Shown: positions 33,365 to 46,499 of the stretch, piece by piece
Layout: each line of letters begins with the position of its first letter
Position numbering within the stretch: the first letter of the stretch is position 1
Translations under genes and position numbers: made by a program
Assembly (NCBI RefSeq): GCF_905171765.1
Contig: NC_053392.1
Span: forward strand, 410,492,299-410,556,298
Reading direction: 5' to 3'
Length of the DNA stretch: 64,000 nucleotides
Source: Bufo bufo
Taxonomy: Eukaryota; Chordata; Amphibia; Anura; Bufonidae
The notes under the pieces: generated by a model
The model's input: the letters and a program-made list of their open reading frames with translations, nothing else
The model's database searches: none
Told to the model about the DNA's origin: nothing

Positions 33365-34928
33365 CAGGGAGTGCAGAACTATTAGGCAAGTTGTATTTTT
33401 GAGGATTAATTTAATTATTTAACAACAACCATGTTCTCAATGAACCCAAAAAACTCATTAATATCAAAGCTGAATATTTTTGAAAGTAGTTTTTAGTTTG
33501 TTTTTAGTTTTAGCTATTTTAGGGGGATATCTGTGTGTGCAGGTGACTATTACTGTGCATAATTATTAGGCAACTTAACAAAAAACAAATATATACCCAT
33601 TTCAATTATTTATTTTTACCAGTGAAACCAATATAACATCTCAACATTCACAAATATACATTTCTGACATTCAAAAACAAAACAAAAACAAATCAGTGAC
33701 CAATATAGCCACCTTTCTTTGCAAGGACACTCAAACGCCTGCCATCCATGGATTCTGTCAGTGTTTTGATCTGTTCACCATCAACATTGCGTGCAGCAGC
33801 AACCACAGCCTCCCAGACACTATTCAGAGAGGTGTACTGTTTTCCCTCCTTGTAAATCTCACATTTGATGATGGACCACAGGTTCTCAATGGGGTTCAGA
33901 TCAGGTGAACAAGGAGGCCATGTCATTAGATTTTCTTCTTTTATACCCTTTCTTGCCAGCCACACTGTGGAGTACTTGGACGCGTGTGATGGAGCATTGT
34001 CCTGCATGAAAATCATGTTTTTCTTGAAGGATGCAGACTTCTTCCTGTACCACTGCTTGAAGAAGGTGTCTTCCAGAAACTGGCAGTAGGACTGGGAGTT
34101 GAGCTTGACTCCATCCTCAACCCGAAAAGGCCCCACAAACTCATCTTTGATGATACCAGCCCAAACCAGTACTCCACCTCCACCTTGCTGGCGTCTGAGT
34201 CGGACTGGAGCTCTCTGCCCTTTAACAATCCAGCCACGGGCCCATCCATCTGGCCTATCAAGACTCACTCTCATTTCATCAGTCCATAAAACCTTAGAAA
34301 AATCAGTCTTGAGATATTTCTTGGCCCAGTCTTGACGTTTCAGCTTGTGTGTCTTGTTCAGTGGTGGTCGTCTTTCAGCCTTTCTTACCTTGGCCATGTC
34401 TCTGAGTATTGCACACCTTGTGCTTTTGGACACTCCAGTGATGTTGCAGCTCTGAAATATGGCCAAACTGGTGGCAAGTGGCATCTTGGCAGCTGCACGC
34501 TTGACTTTTCTCAGTTCATGGGCAGTTATTTTGCGCCTTGGTTTTTCCACACGCTTCTTGCGACCCTGTTGACTATTTTGAATGAAACGCTTGATTGTTC
34601 GATGATCACGCTTCAGAAGCTTTGCAATTTTAAGAGTGCTGCATCCCTCTGCAAGATATCTCACTATTTTTTTACTTTTCTGAGCCTGTCAAGTCCTTCT
34701 TTTGACCCATTTTGCCAAAGGAAAGGAAGTTGCCTAATAATTATGCACACCTAATATAGGGTGTTGATGTCATTAGACCACACCCCTTCTCATTACAGAG
34801 ATGCACATCACCTAATATGCTTAATTGGTAGTAGGCTTTCGAGCCTATACAGCTTGGAGTAAGACAACATGCATAAAGAGGATGATGTGGTCAAAATACT
34901 CATTTGCCTAATAATTCTGCACTCCCTG
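33365..34928 (-). mobile_element. Tc1/mariner transposon (1564 bp), near intact
   Basis: Ends CAGGGAGTGCAGAACTATTAGG and CCTAATAATTCTGCACTCCCTG, flanked by TA (33363-33364 and 34929-34930). The TIRs differ at one or two positions in the first 22. It has one minus-strand transposase. It sits inside a retroviral leader remnant. Confidence 0.95.
33693..34710 (-). pseudogene. Tc1-like transposase, single frameshift near the start
   Basis: ATG at 34710 begins MGQKKDLTGSEK. A one-base gain in an A-run at about 34668-34674 shifts the frame, after which 323 codons are open to 33693. Helix-turn-helix segments (STLKIAKLLKRDHRTIKRF) are followed by the DDE core: WTDEMRV, MQDNAPSHASK and [15 protein letters not shown], so all catalytic residues are present. 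The GTG at 34664 is not a credible start. It is one base away from a full-length enzyme of about 340 residues, so it may be recently dead. Confidence 0.92.
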
Positions 34929-35575
34929 TATGTAAGAAATAAAGCTTCTTACCTTGCTGCAGCATGTGACCTCGTCTGATGGTTTTGCGCAAGTCCTCTT
35001 GTGGCGTTTGAATCAGAATTTACGCAAGCTGTCTGCCCACCCAGGGACGCCAAATTGTTATGGCAATTCATGCGATTCTCATCTTCTTTGTGTGGTGCCA
35101 AATCAATTAGAAGTAAGAGTATATACGTACCATACTGCTTTCATAATGAGACCAGACACACAAGTTGGTCTCAAGAAAGCATCTTCTCATCCCCCTGAGC
35201 CAGAGCAAGAAGAGAGCTTTTTTCAAGTTACATTCACTTAAATAGCAGACATTACATCACAAAAGGGGTGTTCCTTAAGAAGAGACTATTGGCTCCTTAA
35301 GTGGAGTGGTTTCAGCAACTTCAACTCTGAGTTCATAGGTAGATTTGAAAATGGCAACCTAACTCCCCATCCCCCCCAGTGTCCTTAAGACAAAGGAATG
35401 CACATGAGGCTCACATATCTGGTTTGCTACCATCTAGTTGACGAAAAATGTGTACTACAGAATATATACATTATATATAGAGAAATAAAACCTCTCTCAC
35501 ACACCCCTGTGGTCGCAATATTTTCAGCTCATTCACAGAGTCATTTTTTAATCTATGAGCTAAAATGTTGTAGCT

Positions 35576-36424
35576 AGTGTTGAGTGAACTTGTGTTTCAA
35601 GTTCGGCGTACAAGGTTCGGGTTATCTAAGAATTCCGTTATGGATTCTGCTACCACGGACCACAAGGTCCGCAACTGTTTTGCAGTCCACAAATTGCGGA
35701 TCCGCAAAACACAGACACCGGTCATGTGCTTTCCGCATTTTGTGGACCGCACATAACCGGCACTATGATAGAAATGCCTATTCTTGTCGCTGGTTGCAGA
35801 CAAGAATGGAACATGCTCTATTTTCTGAAATCCATTTTATTTTTTATTTTTTGGGTGATTGTCTTAGGTAGGGTCTCATTTTTTGCAGGATGAGATGATG
35901 GTTTCATTGGTACCATTTTGGGACACATTAATTTTTGATCGCTTGGTATTACACTTTTTGTGATGTAAAATGATAAAAAATTGCTTTTTTGGCACATTTT
36001 TTTATATATTTTTATTACAGCGTTCAGCAGACGGGTTAGATCACATTATATGTTTATAGAGCAGGTCGTTATGGACGCGGCGATACCTAATATGTGCATT
36101 TTTTAATTTATTTTTTCACAATAAAAGCATTATTTTTTTTTTTAAATCATGTTTTTGTGTCTCCATTTTCTGAAAGCCATATTTTTTATATTTTTCAGCG
36201 ATTGTCGTAGGCAGGGGCTAATTTTTTGCAGAATGAGGTGACAGTTTGATTTGTGCTAACTTTGGGTACATATGACTCTTTTAATCACTTTGTATACCAA
36301 TTTTTGGGAAGTAAGGTGGGCAAAATTTAAATTCTATCATAGTTGTTTTTTTTATGGCATTTACCGTGCAGGGAAAGTAACATGATCCTTTTATAGATCA
36401 GGTAGTTATTTTTAACCAATTATA
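35576..36424 (+). other. 5' non-coding region of hAT-D
   Basis: Includes a foldback-like stretch with TCCGCAACTGTTTTGCAGTC and TTGCGGATCCGCAAAA (35660-35710), then T-rich sequence. Two diverged copies of a unit with TTTTTTGCAGxATGAG and CGATTGTCxTAGG occur at 35855-35895 and 36195-36240. No ORF I can support. Confidence 0.5.
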
Positions 36425-36665
36425 TGTGCGGATCAGTTGCACACACGTGTTTGTGTGTTTAAGGCCCAGCTGCAAGTCCATAGTGTCACTTCAGCGCCAT
36501 TCATATCTGGTGTCACATTCAATTCCATTTAAATAAAAACAACAATTTTGACTGTGAATAAATAGCAGTCAGTTGCCTGCACGTGTTTGTGTGTTTCAGG
36601 CCCAGCTGCAAGTGCAAAGTGTCACCAGCGCAACTCAGATCTGGTGTCACAGTAGCTTGCACGCA
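36425..36665 (+). repeat. Two 136-bp direct repeats upstream of the hAT-D transposase
   Basis: CAGTTGC followed by CACGTGTTTGTGTGTTT and GGCCCAGCTGCAAGT occurs at about 36434 and 36570. Both units end in ATCTGGTGTCACA. The second ends about 30 bp before the start codon. The ATCTGGTG.CACA...TTGCACGC words recur at about 42027, in the 3' array. Confidence 0.8.
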
Positions 36666-36693
36666 TAGTACAACTTAATGAATCTAAAAAAAA

Positions 36694-39600
36694 ATGACAG
36701 GCAGAGGCAGGCCACCCCGCAGGGGCCGTCGTGGTGCTGTGATTCCCTTTGGCCCTAGAATAATGCCCAGTGTTCAGAGGCCACGTACCCTGAACTCGAA
36801 AAGTTCTGAGGACATAGTTGACTGGCTAACACAGGACACCCAATCTTCTACAGCTTCCGCTCAGAACCTTGACGCACCATCCTCCTCCAGCTCAGCTTCG
36901 GGCACCTCTCAAGTTACCACTCGCCCGTCTGCCGCCACCACCAACACTAGCACCACAGCTGCTTCACTTGATCTCTCAGAGGAGTTATTTACACATCAGT
37001 TGGAAGAAATGAGTGATGCGCAACCATTATTGCCAGAGGATGTAGATAACAGGGATATGTCTCAGTCAGGCAGCATTACACACATGGACGTACAGTGTGA
37101 TGATGATGATGTTGTACCCGCTGCTGCTTCCTTTGCTGAGTTGTCAGATACAAGTAAAGCGGTTGATGATGACGATGTGTCCGTGGATGTCACGTGGGTG
37201 CCCGCTCGAAGAGAAGAAGAACAGGGGGAAAGTTCTGATGGGGAGACAGAGAGGAGGAGGAGACGAGTTGGAAGCAGAGGGAGGTCGTCGCAAGGAGCTA
37301 GTGGCACAGTCAGACAGCATGCATCGGCACCCGGGGTCAGCCAGACAGCACGCCAATCAATGCATGCTGTTGCCACCACCAGAATGCCGTCATTGCAGAG
37401 CTCAGCAGTGTGGCATTTTTTTTGTGTGTCTGCCTCTGACAACAGCGATGCCATTTGCAACCTGTGCCAAAAGAAACTGAGTCGTGGGAAGTCCAACACC
37501 CACCTAGGTACAACTGCTTTGCGAAGGCACATGATCGCACATCACAAACGCCTATGGGATCAACACATGAGTACAAGCAGCACACAAACTCAAAGCCGCC
37601 ATCCTCCTCCTGGTCCAGCATCTTCAGCCACATCAACCACTCCTGTCCTCCTTGACCCCTCTCAACCATCCGCCACTCCGTCTCTCGCCTTGAGCAGTTC
37701 CTGCTCATCTTCCCACAGTCAGGTGTCTGTCAAGGAAATGTTTGAGCATAAGAAGCCAATGTCACAAAGTCACCCCCTTGCCCGGCGTCTGACAGCTGGT
37801 TTGTCTGAACTCTTAGCCCACCAGCTTTTACCATACAAGCTTGTGGAGTCTGAGGCGTTCCAAAAATTTGTAGCTATTGGGACACCACAGTGGAAGGTAC
37901 CCAGCCGTAATTTCTTTGCACAAAAGGCAATCCCCAACCTGTACTCGATTGTGCAAAAGGAAGTAATGGCATGTCTGGCACACAGTGTTGGGGCAAGGGT
38001 CCATCTGACCACTGATACCTGGTCTGCAAAGCAGGGTCAGGGCAGGTATATCACCTACACTGCGCATTGGATAAACCTGCTGACGGCTGCCAAGCATGGA
38101 ATGCGTGGCTCTGCAGAAGAGTTGGTGACACCGCCACGACTTGCAGGCAGGCCTGCTGCCACCTCCTCTACTCCTCCTACTCCATCCTCTTCCATAACCT
38201 CCTCGGCTGAGTCCTCTTCTGCTGCTGCGTCTTGCTCCACATCAACGGCACTCCCCCAGCTCCCCAGGGGCTATTCCACATCCCGGATACGGCAGTGTCG
38301 CGCCATCTTGGGGTTGACTTGCCTGAAAGCAGAGAGTCACACCGGACCAGCACTCCTGTCCGCCCTGAACGCACAGGTGGATCAGTGGCTGACTCCGCAC
38401 CAACTGGAGATCGGCAAAGTGGTGTGTGACAACAGAAGCAATTTGTTGGCGGCATTGAATTTGGGCAAGTTGACACATGTGCTGTGCATGGCACATGTGT
38501 TGAATCTGATCGTACAACGCTTTGTGCATAAGTACCCAGGCTTACAGGACGTCCTCAAGCAGGCCAGGAAGGTGTGTGGCCATTTCAGGCGTTCCTACAC
38601 GGCCATGGCACACTTTTCTGATATTCAGCGGTGAAACAACATGCCAGTGAGGCGCTTGATTTGCGACAGCCCGACACGTTGAAATTCAACACTCCTGATG
38701 TTCGACCGCCTGCTCCAACAAGAAAAAGCCGTCAACAAGTATTTGTATGACCGGGGTGCTAGGACAGCCTCTGCGGAGTTGGGAATTTTTTTGCGTCGTT
38801 ACTGGACGCTCATGCGCAATGTCTGTAGGCTCATGCGTCCTTTTGAGGAGGTGACAAACCTAGTCAGTCTCACCGAAGGCACCATCAGCGACATCATCCC
38901 ATTTGTTTTCTTCCTGGAGCGTGCCCTGCAAAGAGTGCTGGATCAGGCCGTAGATGAGCGTGAAGAGGAAGAGTTGTGGTCACTATCACCACCAGAAACA
39001 GCCTTATCAGCATCGCTTGCTGGACCTGCGGCAACGCTGGAAGAGGATTGTGAGGAAGAGGAGTCAGAGGAGGAATGTGGCTTTGAGGAGGAGGAGGAAG
39101 ACCAACCACAACAGGCATCCCAGGGTGCTCGTTGTCACCTATCTGGTACCCGTGGTGTTGTACGTGGCTGGGGGGAAGAACATACCTTCAGTGAGATCAC
39201 TGAGGACGAGGAACGGGACATGAGTAGCTCGGCATCCAACCTTGTGCAAATGGGGTCTTTCATGCTGTCGTGCCTGTTGAGGGACCCTCGTATAAAAAGG
39301 CTGAAGGAGAACGACCTGTACTGGGTGTCCACGCTACTAGACCCTATAAGCAGAAAGTGCCTGAAATGTTACAGAATTACCGCAAGTCGGAAAGGATGCA
39401 GCAGTTCCAAAATAAATTTAAAAAGTATGCTTTACACAGCGTATAAGGGTGATGTCACAGCACAACGGGAATCTAACAGGGGAAGAGGTGAAAGTAATCC
39501 TCCTCCTCCCACGACCACAAGGACAGGACGCTTTACAGACGTGCTGTTGATGGAGGACATGCAGAGCTTTCTAAGTCCTACGCATCGCCACAGCCCTTCG

Positions 39601-39927
39601 GGGTCCACCCTCAGAGAACGACTCGACCGACAGGTAGCAGACTACCTCGCCTTAACTGCAGATATTGACACTCTGAGGAGCGATGAACCCCTTGACTACT
39701 GGGTGTGCAGGCTTGACCTGTGGCCTGAGCTATCCCAATTTGCGATAGAACTTCTGGCCTGCCCCGCTTCAAGTGTCCAGTCAGAAAGGACCTTCAGTGC
39801 AGCAGGAGGTATTGTCACTGAGAAGAGAAGTCGCCTAGGTCAAAAAAGTCTAGTCTACCTCACCTTTATTAAGATGAATGAGGGATGGATCCCGAAGGGA
39901 CTGACAGTGGGCGATACGTTCGACTAA
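36694..39927 (+). pseudogene. hAT-D transposase, two stops and a compensated frameshift
   Basis: ATG 36694 opens 646 codons. In order: Arg/Gly-rich start, acidic Ser-rich region, BED finger at about 37405-37560 (ICNLCQKKLSRG, then RRHMIAHH), VHLTTDTWSAKQGQG (about 38000-38045), VVCDNRSNLLAALNL (about 38420-38465; hAT-E has Gly for Arg) and AHVLNLIVQRFV (about 38490-38525). TGA at 38632 (CGA in hAT-E) and TGA at 38680 (TGG in hAT-E) interrupt it. The frame then continues to TAA at 39925-39927 with the dimerisation domain (SQFAIELLACPASSVQSERT). Between about 39343 and 39425 the frame is shifted and restored. It is otherwise full length, about 1077 codons. Confidence 0.9.
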
Positions 39928-40305
39928 AAAAGACCTGATGAGATGAGCTGCCTTGGGTTAAAATGGTCCACACGCTGCTGTATTTTATCTCTGAATGCCG
40001 GATGACTTGCGTGACTTATCTGCCACCAACTAGGGTTCAAGCCGCAATGTTTTAGGGCACTTTCTGCCTGGGAAACAAACATCAATTTTTCTGGCCGTTG
40101 CTACAGCAGCGGCTGCAACAATACCTAATTTTTCAGGCATGTGTACATGCCTAATTTTTCTGGCTTCTAGTGCTGCACTGTGGCTTCAAAACCAAAAAAA
40201 AAAAAAAGGCACATACATGTGTCAATTCCCCTTCGTGATCGTTACCTTGTTGTGGTGAAGGGGCTTGCATATCACAATGAAGCGACCACCTCTATAAGTG
40301 TGCAA
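39928..40305 (+). other. 3' flank of the hAT-D transposase
   Basis: Non-coding. It contains repeated CCTAATTTTTC(A/T)GGC words (about 40120-40165), an A-run (40190-40208) and the segment CCCCTTCGTGATCGTTACCTTG. The same segments occur, inverted, at 51560-51720 next to hAT-E, so this is shared 3' sequence of the family. Confidence 0.7.
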
Positions 40306-41565
40306 ACAACAGGTGTGGGGGGGGCACACTCCAAGAGGAAACACCAGGCAGTATAGTGATTATACACTTTAATGTGTTAAAATATTTAAGAACACACCCC
40401 TATGCGTTCCAATGCGTTTTTTGTGCGGTTATTGAAATTTTGTGTGTGACCTTGCAGCCTTCTCCATTACCTATTTTTTAATGGGGGGTTTGAGTATGTA
40501 GGGGATATTTATTGTTTTACTGGATTTTATAATGAATTATTAAAATGTACAAATGAATGTGCACATGATGACCCTATTAGGAGTAGGAACCCGCTCCATA
40601 AAGGGTGAATCCACTCCATATAACATAAAATGCACAAGGAATATGGAGGATGGTGGGTGGAGTTAACCATTTATAAAGAGTGATGATCCGTTCACTCAGT
40701 AGGCCACTGAGGAAGGGGTGTGAGACCCTGAAACGCGTCTGGCGGTTGTTAGAGTGAGCGTTGATCCACCTAAAGCCAAAGAAAAGAAACAAAGCCGGCA
40801 AGGAAGTAAAGTAAAGCGGACAAAGTAGCGCTGATTTGAAAGCAGTCGCACAACACCTACGTCACAAGAGCAAGCATCCGGTCCCCCTGGTTACTAGGTC
40901 ACGTGGGACGCCACGTACAGGCAGAAGCACACCACGTGGGACGCTGCGGGTGTGCGGCCTCCTAGACTAACGCTGCAGGACTAGCAGTGAAGACGGGTAA
41001 GACCGGGCTCGGTTTGGAGCGTGAATATTACTGGTGCTGTGTGTGTAAGCGGTATTGAGCCCACCATTACGGGCTATATATTGCAAGTGCACTGGACTGA
41101 ATTGGGCCCTGTATTGCATCTCTGTTACCAACAGTTTGGTGGGCTATTGAATGAGAACTGTATAACATCACTATATCTGCTTAAAACAATTGACCTCAGC
41201 ATCATAATATCTGGACACTTGCTGGATATCATATATTGTGGACCCCCTCATTGATTGCGGACAACAATATAGAATTGGAACCATTAGCCATTACGCGGTT
41301 CCACTGCGGTTTATTGTAACTGAGTGTGCACCATATTGATTTGTTTATGAATCATATTTTATGTATGTTTTAGGCGTGTGTTCTTAAATATTTTAACACA
41401 TTAAAGTGTATAATCACTATACTGCCTGGTGTTTCCTCTTGGAGTGTGCCCCCCCACACCTGTTGTTTGCACGCATTTTCTTACCTGGTCCTGAGGGTGG
41501 GACCTGGGGGAGAGCACCTTTTCCATATAGAGAGGAGGTGAGCCGCTGTATCTTTTCTATTTTAC
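40306..41565 (+). mobile_element. Penelope-type (non-autonomous) insertion with terminal inverted segment
   Basis: A 15-bp TSD, ACCTCTATAAGTGTG, flanks it (about 40291-40305 and 41566-41580). The first 90 bp or so (40306-40395) is an inverted copy of 41370-41470, the kind of 5' inverted piece common in Penelope insertions. It carries a hammerhead motif at 40703-40743. No ORF is supported. The long TSD, inverted piece and ribozyme together argue for a Penelope-like retroelement; I see no RT here to prove it. Confidence 0.65.
40703..40743 (+). ncRNA. Hammerhead ribozyme motif
   Basis: Stem I GCCA (40703-40706) pairs with TGGC (40740-40743). The core is CTGAGGA (40707-40713). Stem II AGGG (40714-40717) pairs with CCCT (40726-40729) around an 8-nt loop. 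GAA (40730-40732) is followed by a palindromic stem III ACGCGT (40733-40738), and C (40739) is the cleavage nucleotide after GT. All invariant core positions are present. The very short palindromic stem III suggests activity as a dimer. Hammerheads are established in Penelope-like elements. Activity here is inference. Confidence 0.75.
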
Positions 41566-41580
41566 CTCTATAAGTGTGTT

Positions 41581-42247
41581 GGCAATGACAATGTTGGCAC
41601 AACCCAGATGAGAAGGTCGTTGCTTCATTGTGAACAGACCAAAAGCGATCGGCTGGATAATTTTGCATAGAAAAAACATAAATTTTCTTTGTGATCATCT
41701 AAGGTGATCATTAAAGCCTACTAGGCCAACAATGGGCCCACACTGCAGAATCATTGTTTTCTGGGTCACTTAACTGTCACTGAACTACCTCAGCACGACC
41801 ATAGGTTTTGAAAAACCCCTATCACCTGCAATCTCCCAAACGTGCGCACGAGCACAGTCATAACTACATCAAGATTGACGCATAGAGGTATAAAATTTAT
41901 GTCATGAGTGTGTCAACTATTGACAACTCTTTGCGGTTGTCTAAAATCTATTCCATACACGTCCCCTGATAGGGGACGTAACAGGGATTAAACTGATAGG
42001 AATAGTACTACTTAACACACCACTCATATCTGGTGGCACATTAGATTGCACGCGCAGTGCCCCAAATTTGAAGTAGGAGGACCGACCAAGCATCTTTTTC
42101 CATCTCCCGGTTCCTAAAATCGATTCCATATACACGTCCCCTGATAGGGGACGTAACAGGGATTAAACTGATAGGAATAGTACTACTTAACACACAGTAC
42201 TGTGTTACTTTATGTTGTATTGCTAGAATTGCTAGAATTAACGAATA
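41581..42247 (+). other. 3' region of hAT-D with 180-bp repeats
   Basis: 41581-41690 matches, inverted, the 51470-51560 flank of hAT-E (GCGATCGGCTGGATAATTTT). Two copies of a unit holding ACGTCCCCTGATAGGGGACG, TAACAGGGATTAAACTGATAGG and AATAGTACTACTTAACACAC start at about 41957 and 42133, a period of about 176 bp. Related units occur at 50920-51240. No gene. Confidence 0.75.
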
Positions 42248-42249
42248 TA

Positions 42250-43867
<1,618 letters not shown>

Positions 43868-43869
43868 TA

Positions 43870-44130
43870 GCACTATATTCTCAATCTTCGTTATATTCTA
43901 GCAATACAACCATTAGGAACTCAGATCTAAGTTGCAATCGCAATGCGATTAATATAACCTGTATTAATCGCATTGCGATTACAACTTAGATCTGAGTTCC
44001 TAATGGTTGTATTGCTAGAATTGACGAATATAGCACTATATTCTCAATCTTCGTTATATTCTAGCAATACAACCATTAGGAACAGATCTAAGTTGTAATC
44101 GCAATGCGATTAATACAGGTTATATTAATT
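43870..44130. repeat. Long near-perfect palindrome and partial duplicate
   Basis: Arms of about 68 bp (about 43891-43957 and 43964-44031) pair through TTCTAGCAATACAACCATTAGG, ATCTAAGTTG and ATCGCAATGCGATT, around a short centre. A second copy of the first arm begins at about 44034 and runs to about 44130. In single-stranded form it would make a long hairpin. It is a foldback-type repeat within hAT-D's 3' region. Confidence 0.88.
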
Positions 44131-44397
44131 GCGAATTTAACTTACCACACTCTGCGTCAACTACGTAATTTTCCATGGGAGTTTTGCCATGGATCCCCCT
44201 CCGGCATGCCACAGTCCAGGTGTTAGTCCCCTTGAAACAACTTTTCCATCACTATTGTGGCCAGAAAGAGTCCCTGTGGATTTTAAAATTTGCCTGTCTA
44301 TTCAAGTCCATGGCGGTTCGCCCGTTCGCGAACATTTGTGGAAATTCCCGTTCGCCGTTCGCGAACGGAAAATTTTATGTTCGCGACATCTCTAGTG
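44130..44397 (+). repeat. 3' terminal segment of hAT-D
   Basis: Contains CCGGCATGCCACAGTCCAGG, CACTATTGTGGCCAGAAAGAG and repeated GTTCGC/GCGAAC words, ending CGCGACATCTCTAG. An inverted copy forms 49537-49790, the 3' end of hAT-E. An 80-codon frame here is spurious. Confidence 0.8.
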
Positions 44398-45264
44398 ACA
44401 GATTTCCTTTAAGCTAGTGTCCTCTGACCATGACTTTAACCATCGGGCTCTTCTGGCCGTATTAGTTAAATTTTGTGGTTCTAGCCGCCATTCTCACCGA
44501 TTCTGCAGTAGTATCAGATAAAAAGTCCACTGCCTTCAGAAGAAGAGAAAGGAATCATTTCCCTGGCGCCTCCCCAATGGCACTGACAGGAGGGTATCCC
44601 CACCCCCTGGACAGGAAACACTGGAGCTCCAGATTAAAAAGGCCTCCTCTCCTTACCTAAGCCAGTGTTGTTTCCTGTCCACGGACAGCACAGATGCTCC
44701 TGCTAGCACTAAGAACAATATATTGCACTGCCTTAATATTTTCCCAGGCTGGGAGGGCCGCTGCAGAGGTCGGAGGCTCCGGGGATGCTGTGTCTCACTT
44801 CTTCGACCTTTGGCGTAAGCCCTTCTGTATAAGGCAGCCCCGGGCTTCTTATCCCTCCGGGGGGGTTATGGATCCGACGCGTCAAACGTCAAAACAGACG
44901 GGGCCTTCTCTAGTGCGGAGGGGGATCCGGAAGCGGGATCACGTCACGACGTCACGCGAATGCACACAGCGTCCCGGCGCACAGACACTGGTGGCGGGAA
45001 TTTAAAAAGATCAGACCCACAATTTTCTCCAGTAGCGTTTTTCCTGCTTCAGCATTTCGACTCCTTAGGAGGATGCGGCGCAGAAGCCTGTGGATCCTGG
45101 TTCCAGTGCCCTCAGCCCGGTAAGCCTCCTCTCCTGTAAGCTTGTGCAGATGATATCTTGGATGTGGGCTCTCCTCTTTTACATATACACTTTTAGGTGT
45201 CTGGTGGTGGAGATTATATATATATAAAATTACTAGCCCTTTTTTAAATCATCTGATTTTTTCA

Positions 45265-46430
45265 GGGCAGAGAAACCTCCACTTCCAAGACACAAGGAGG
45301 AGACTCAGGATGCAGAAAGTGTGCTATATGCAGAAAGCCCTTTGTCTCTAAGTCCAAGAAGTCACTATGTGTAAAATGCACAGACAAAGTAGTATCAGAA
45401 GACTCTCCCTCATTTCTGGACTCTATGAGAAATATGATTAGAGAGGAAGTAAATGCGGCGGTGGAGTCAAGATTACCTCCCTTGTCCCTGCAGGCTTCCA
45501 CTTCTCAAAAATCCCACAGTTCTCAATTAAATGAATTGGATATTGATTAAGGTGAAATCCATGCTGACAGCTCTGTCTCCTCAGAATACGGTTATGGAAG
45601 ACAGTTATTCCTTCCAGAAGAATCGCAAGGTCTTCTGAAAACAATTAGGGCTACTATCGATATAGAAGACCCTAAAGAGAGCCAGTCGGTACAGAATCAA
45701 ATGTTTTAAGGTCTGGGGGAAAGAAAAAAATGTTTCTTCCCTGTACATAATAGTATAAAAGATCTAATTTCTAAAGAATGGAGAGACCTGGAGAGAAGAG
45801 CCCCGGTTACGAGCTCTTTTAAAAGAAAGTATCCTTTTGCGGATTCTGAGGCGACCCTTTGGAATAAATCTCCTGATTGACACACCGGTAGCTCGCATAT
45901 CAAAGAAAACCCCCCCTTCCGTTCGAGGATATGGGCCTACTACGTGACCGCATGAACAAAAAATGCAAAAACCTGATTAAAAAAGCATGGGAGACCAATA
46001 CTGCGATATTTAGACCCAGTATTTCTTCCACCTGCACGCCTAAATCCTTGTCGGTATGGCTAAATCAATTAGTAGATCACTACTTCTAGAGAGGAGACCA
46101 TCTCTACCGACAATGAAACAAGCAACAAACTTTTTAGCCGAAGCTTTGGCTGATTTGGTGAGATTATCGGCCAGGTCAGCCGCCATCTCCAATGCAACAA
46201 GAAGGGCCATCTGGCTCCGTTCTTGGTCACGGGATACGGCATCAAAAAATCACCTATGTTCCAATCCCTGTGAAGGAGACTGTCTCTTTGGGTCAGTCCT
46301 CGATGATATCCTAGAAAAGGCCTCTGATAGGATTCCCTACAGAGAGTACATTTTTTTATCAGAGATGGTCCTTTCGGAACCATAGGAACAGACAGAAGAC
46401 GGACCAGAAGAGAAAGGATTACTCGGCTAA
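45265..46430 (+). pseudogene. DIRS gag-like region
   Basis: Reads GCRKCAICRKPF followed by KSLCVKCTDK (45294-45390), four cysteines of a CX2C..CX2C zinc motif. Then come an acidic Ser-rich stretch, SFKRKYPFADSEATLWN (about 45818-45870) and LRSWSRDTASKNHLCSNP (about 46210-46265), typical of DIRS gag C-termini. Stops occur at about 45548, 45878 and elsewhere. A good splice-acceptor match (TGATTTTTTCAG, ending 45265) precedes it, and a donor-like CCGGTAAGC lies near 45119. Confidence 0.65.
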
Positions 46431-46499
46431 ATGGAAGTCCTCAAGAGGCAGAGGGAAAGGATTCCTCTTTAATCCAGACAATTCGACAAAATCCACTCA

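Larger units (their letters stand above)
32946..35503 (-). mobile_element. Retroviral leader, primer-binding site and LTR remnant (minus), split by Tc1
   Basis: On the minus strand an LTR-like segment (about 35503 to 35055) ends CCATAACA and is followed by TGGCGTCCCTGGGTGGGC (35052-35035), a TGG-initiated candidate primer-binding site. About 80 bp on is GCAAG/GTAAGA (junction 34953/34952), a strong splice-donor match, as in a retroviral leader. The Tc1 element then interrupts, and non-coding leader-like sequence resumes at 33362 down to about 32946. No gag is present and no matching LTR was found. The class is unknown. Confidence 0.45.

Noticed and set aside
44175..44417. 80-codon ORF at the hAT-D 3' end
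   Set aside because: It falls in a non-coding terminal segment shared with the hAT-E end and has no family support.
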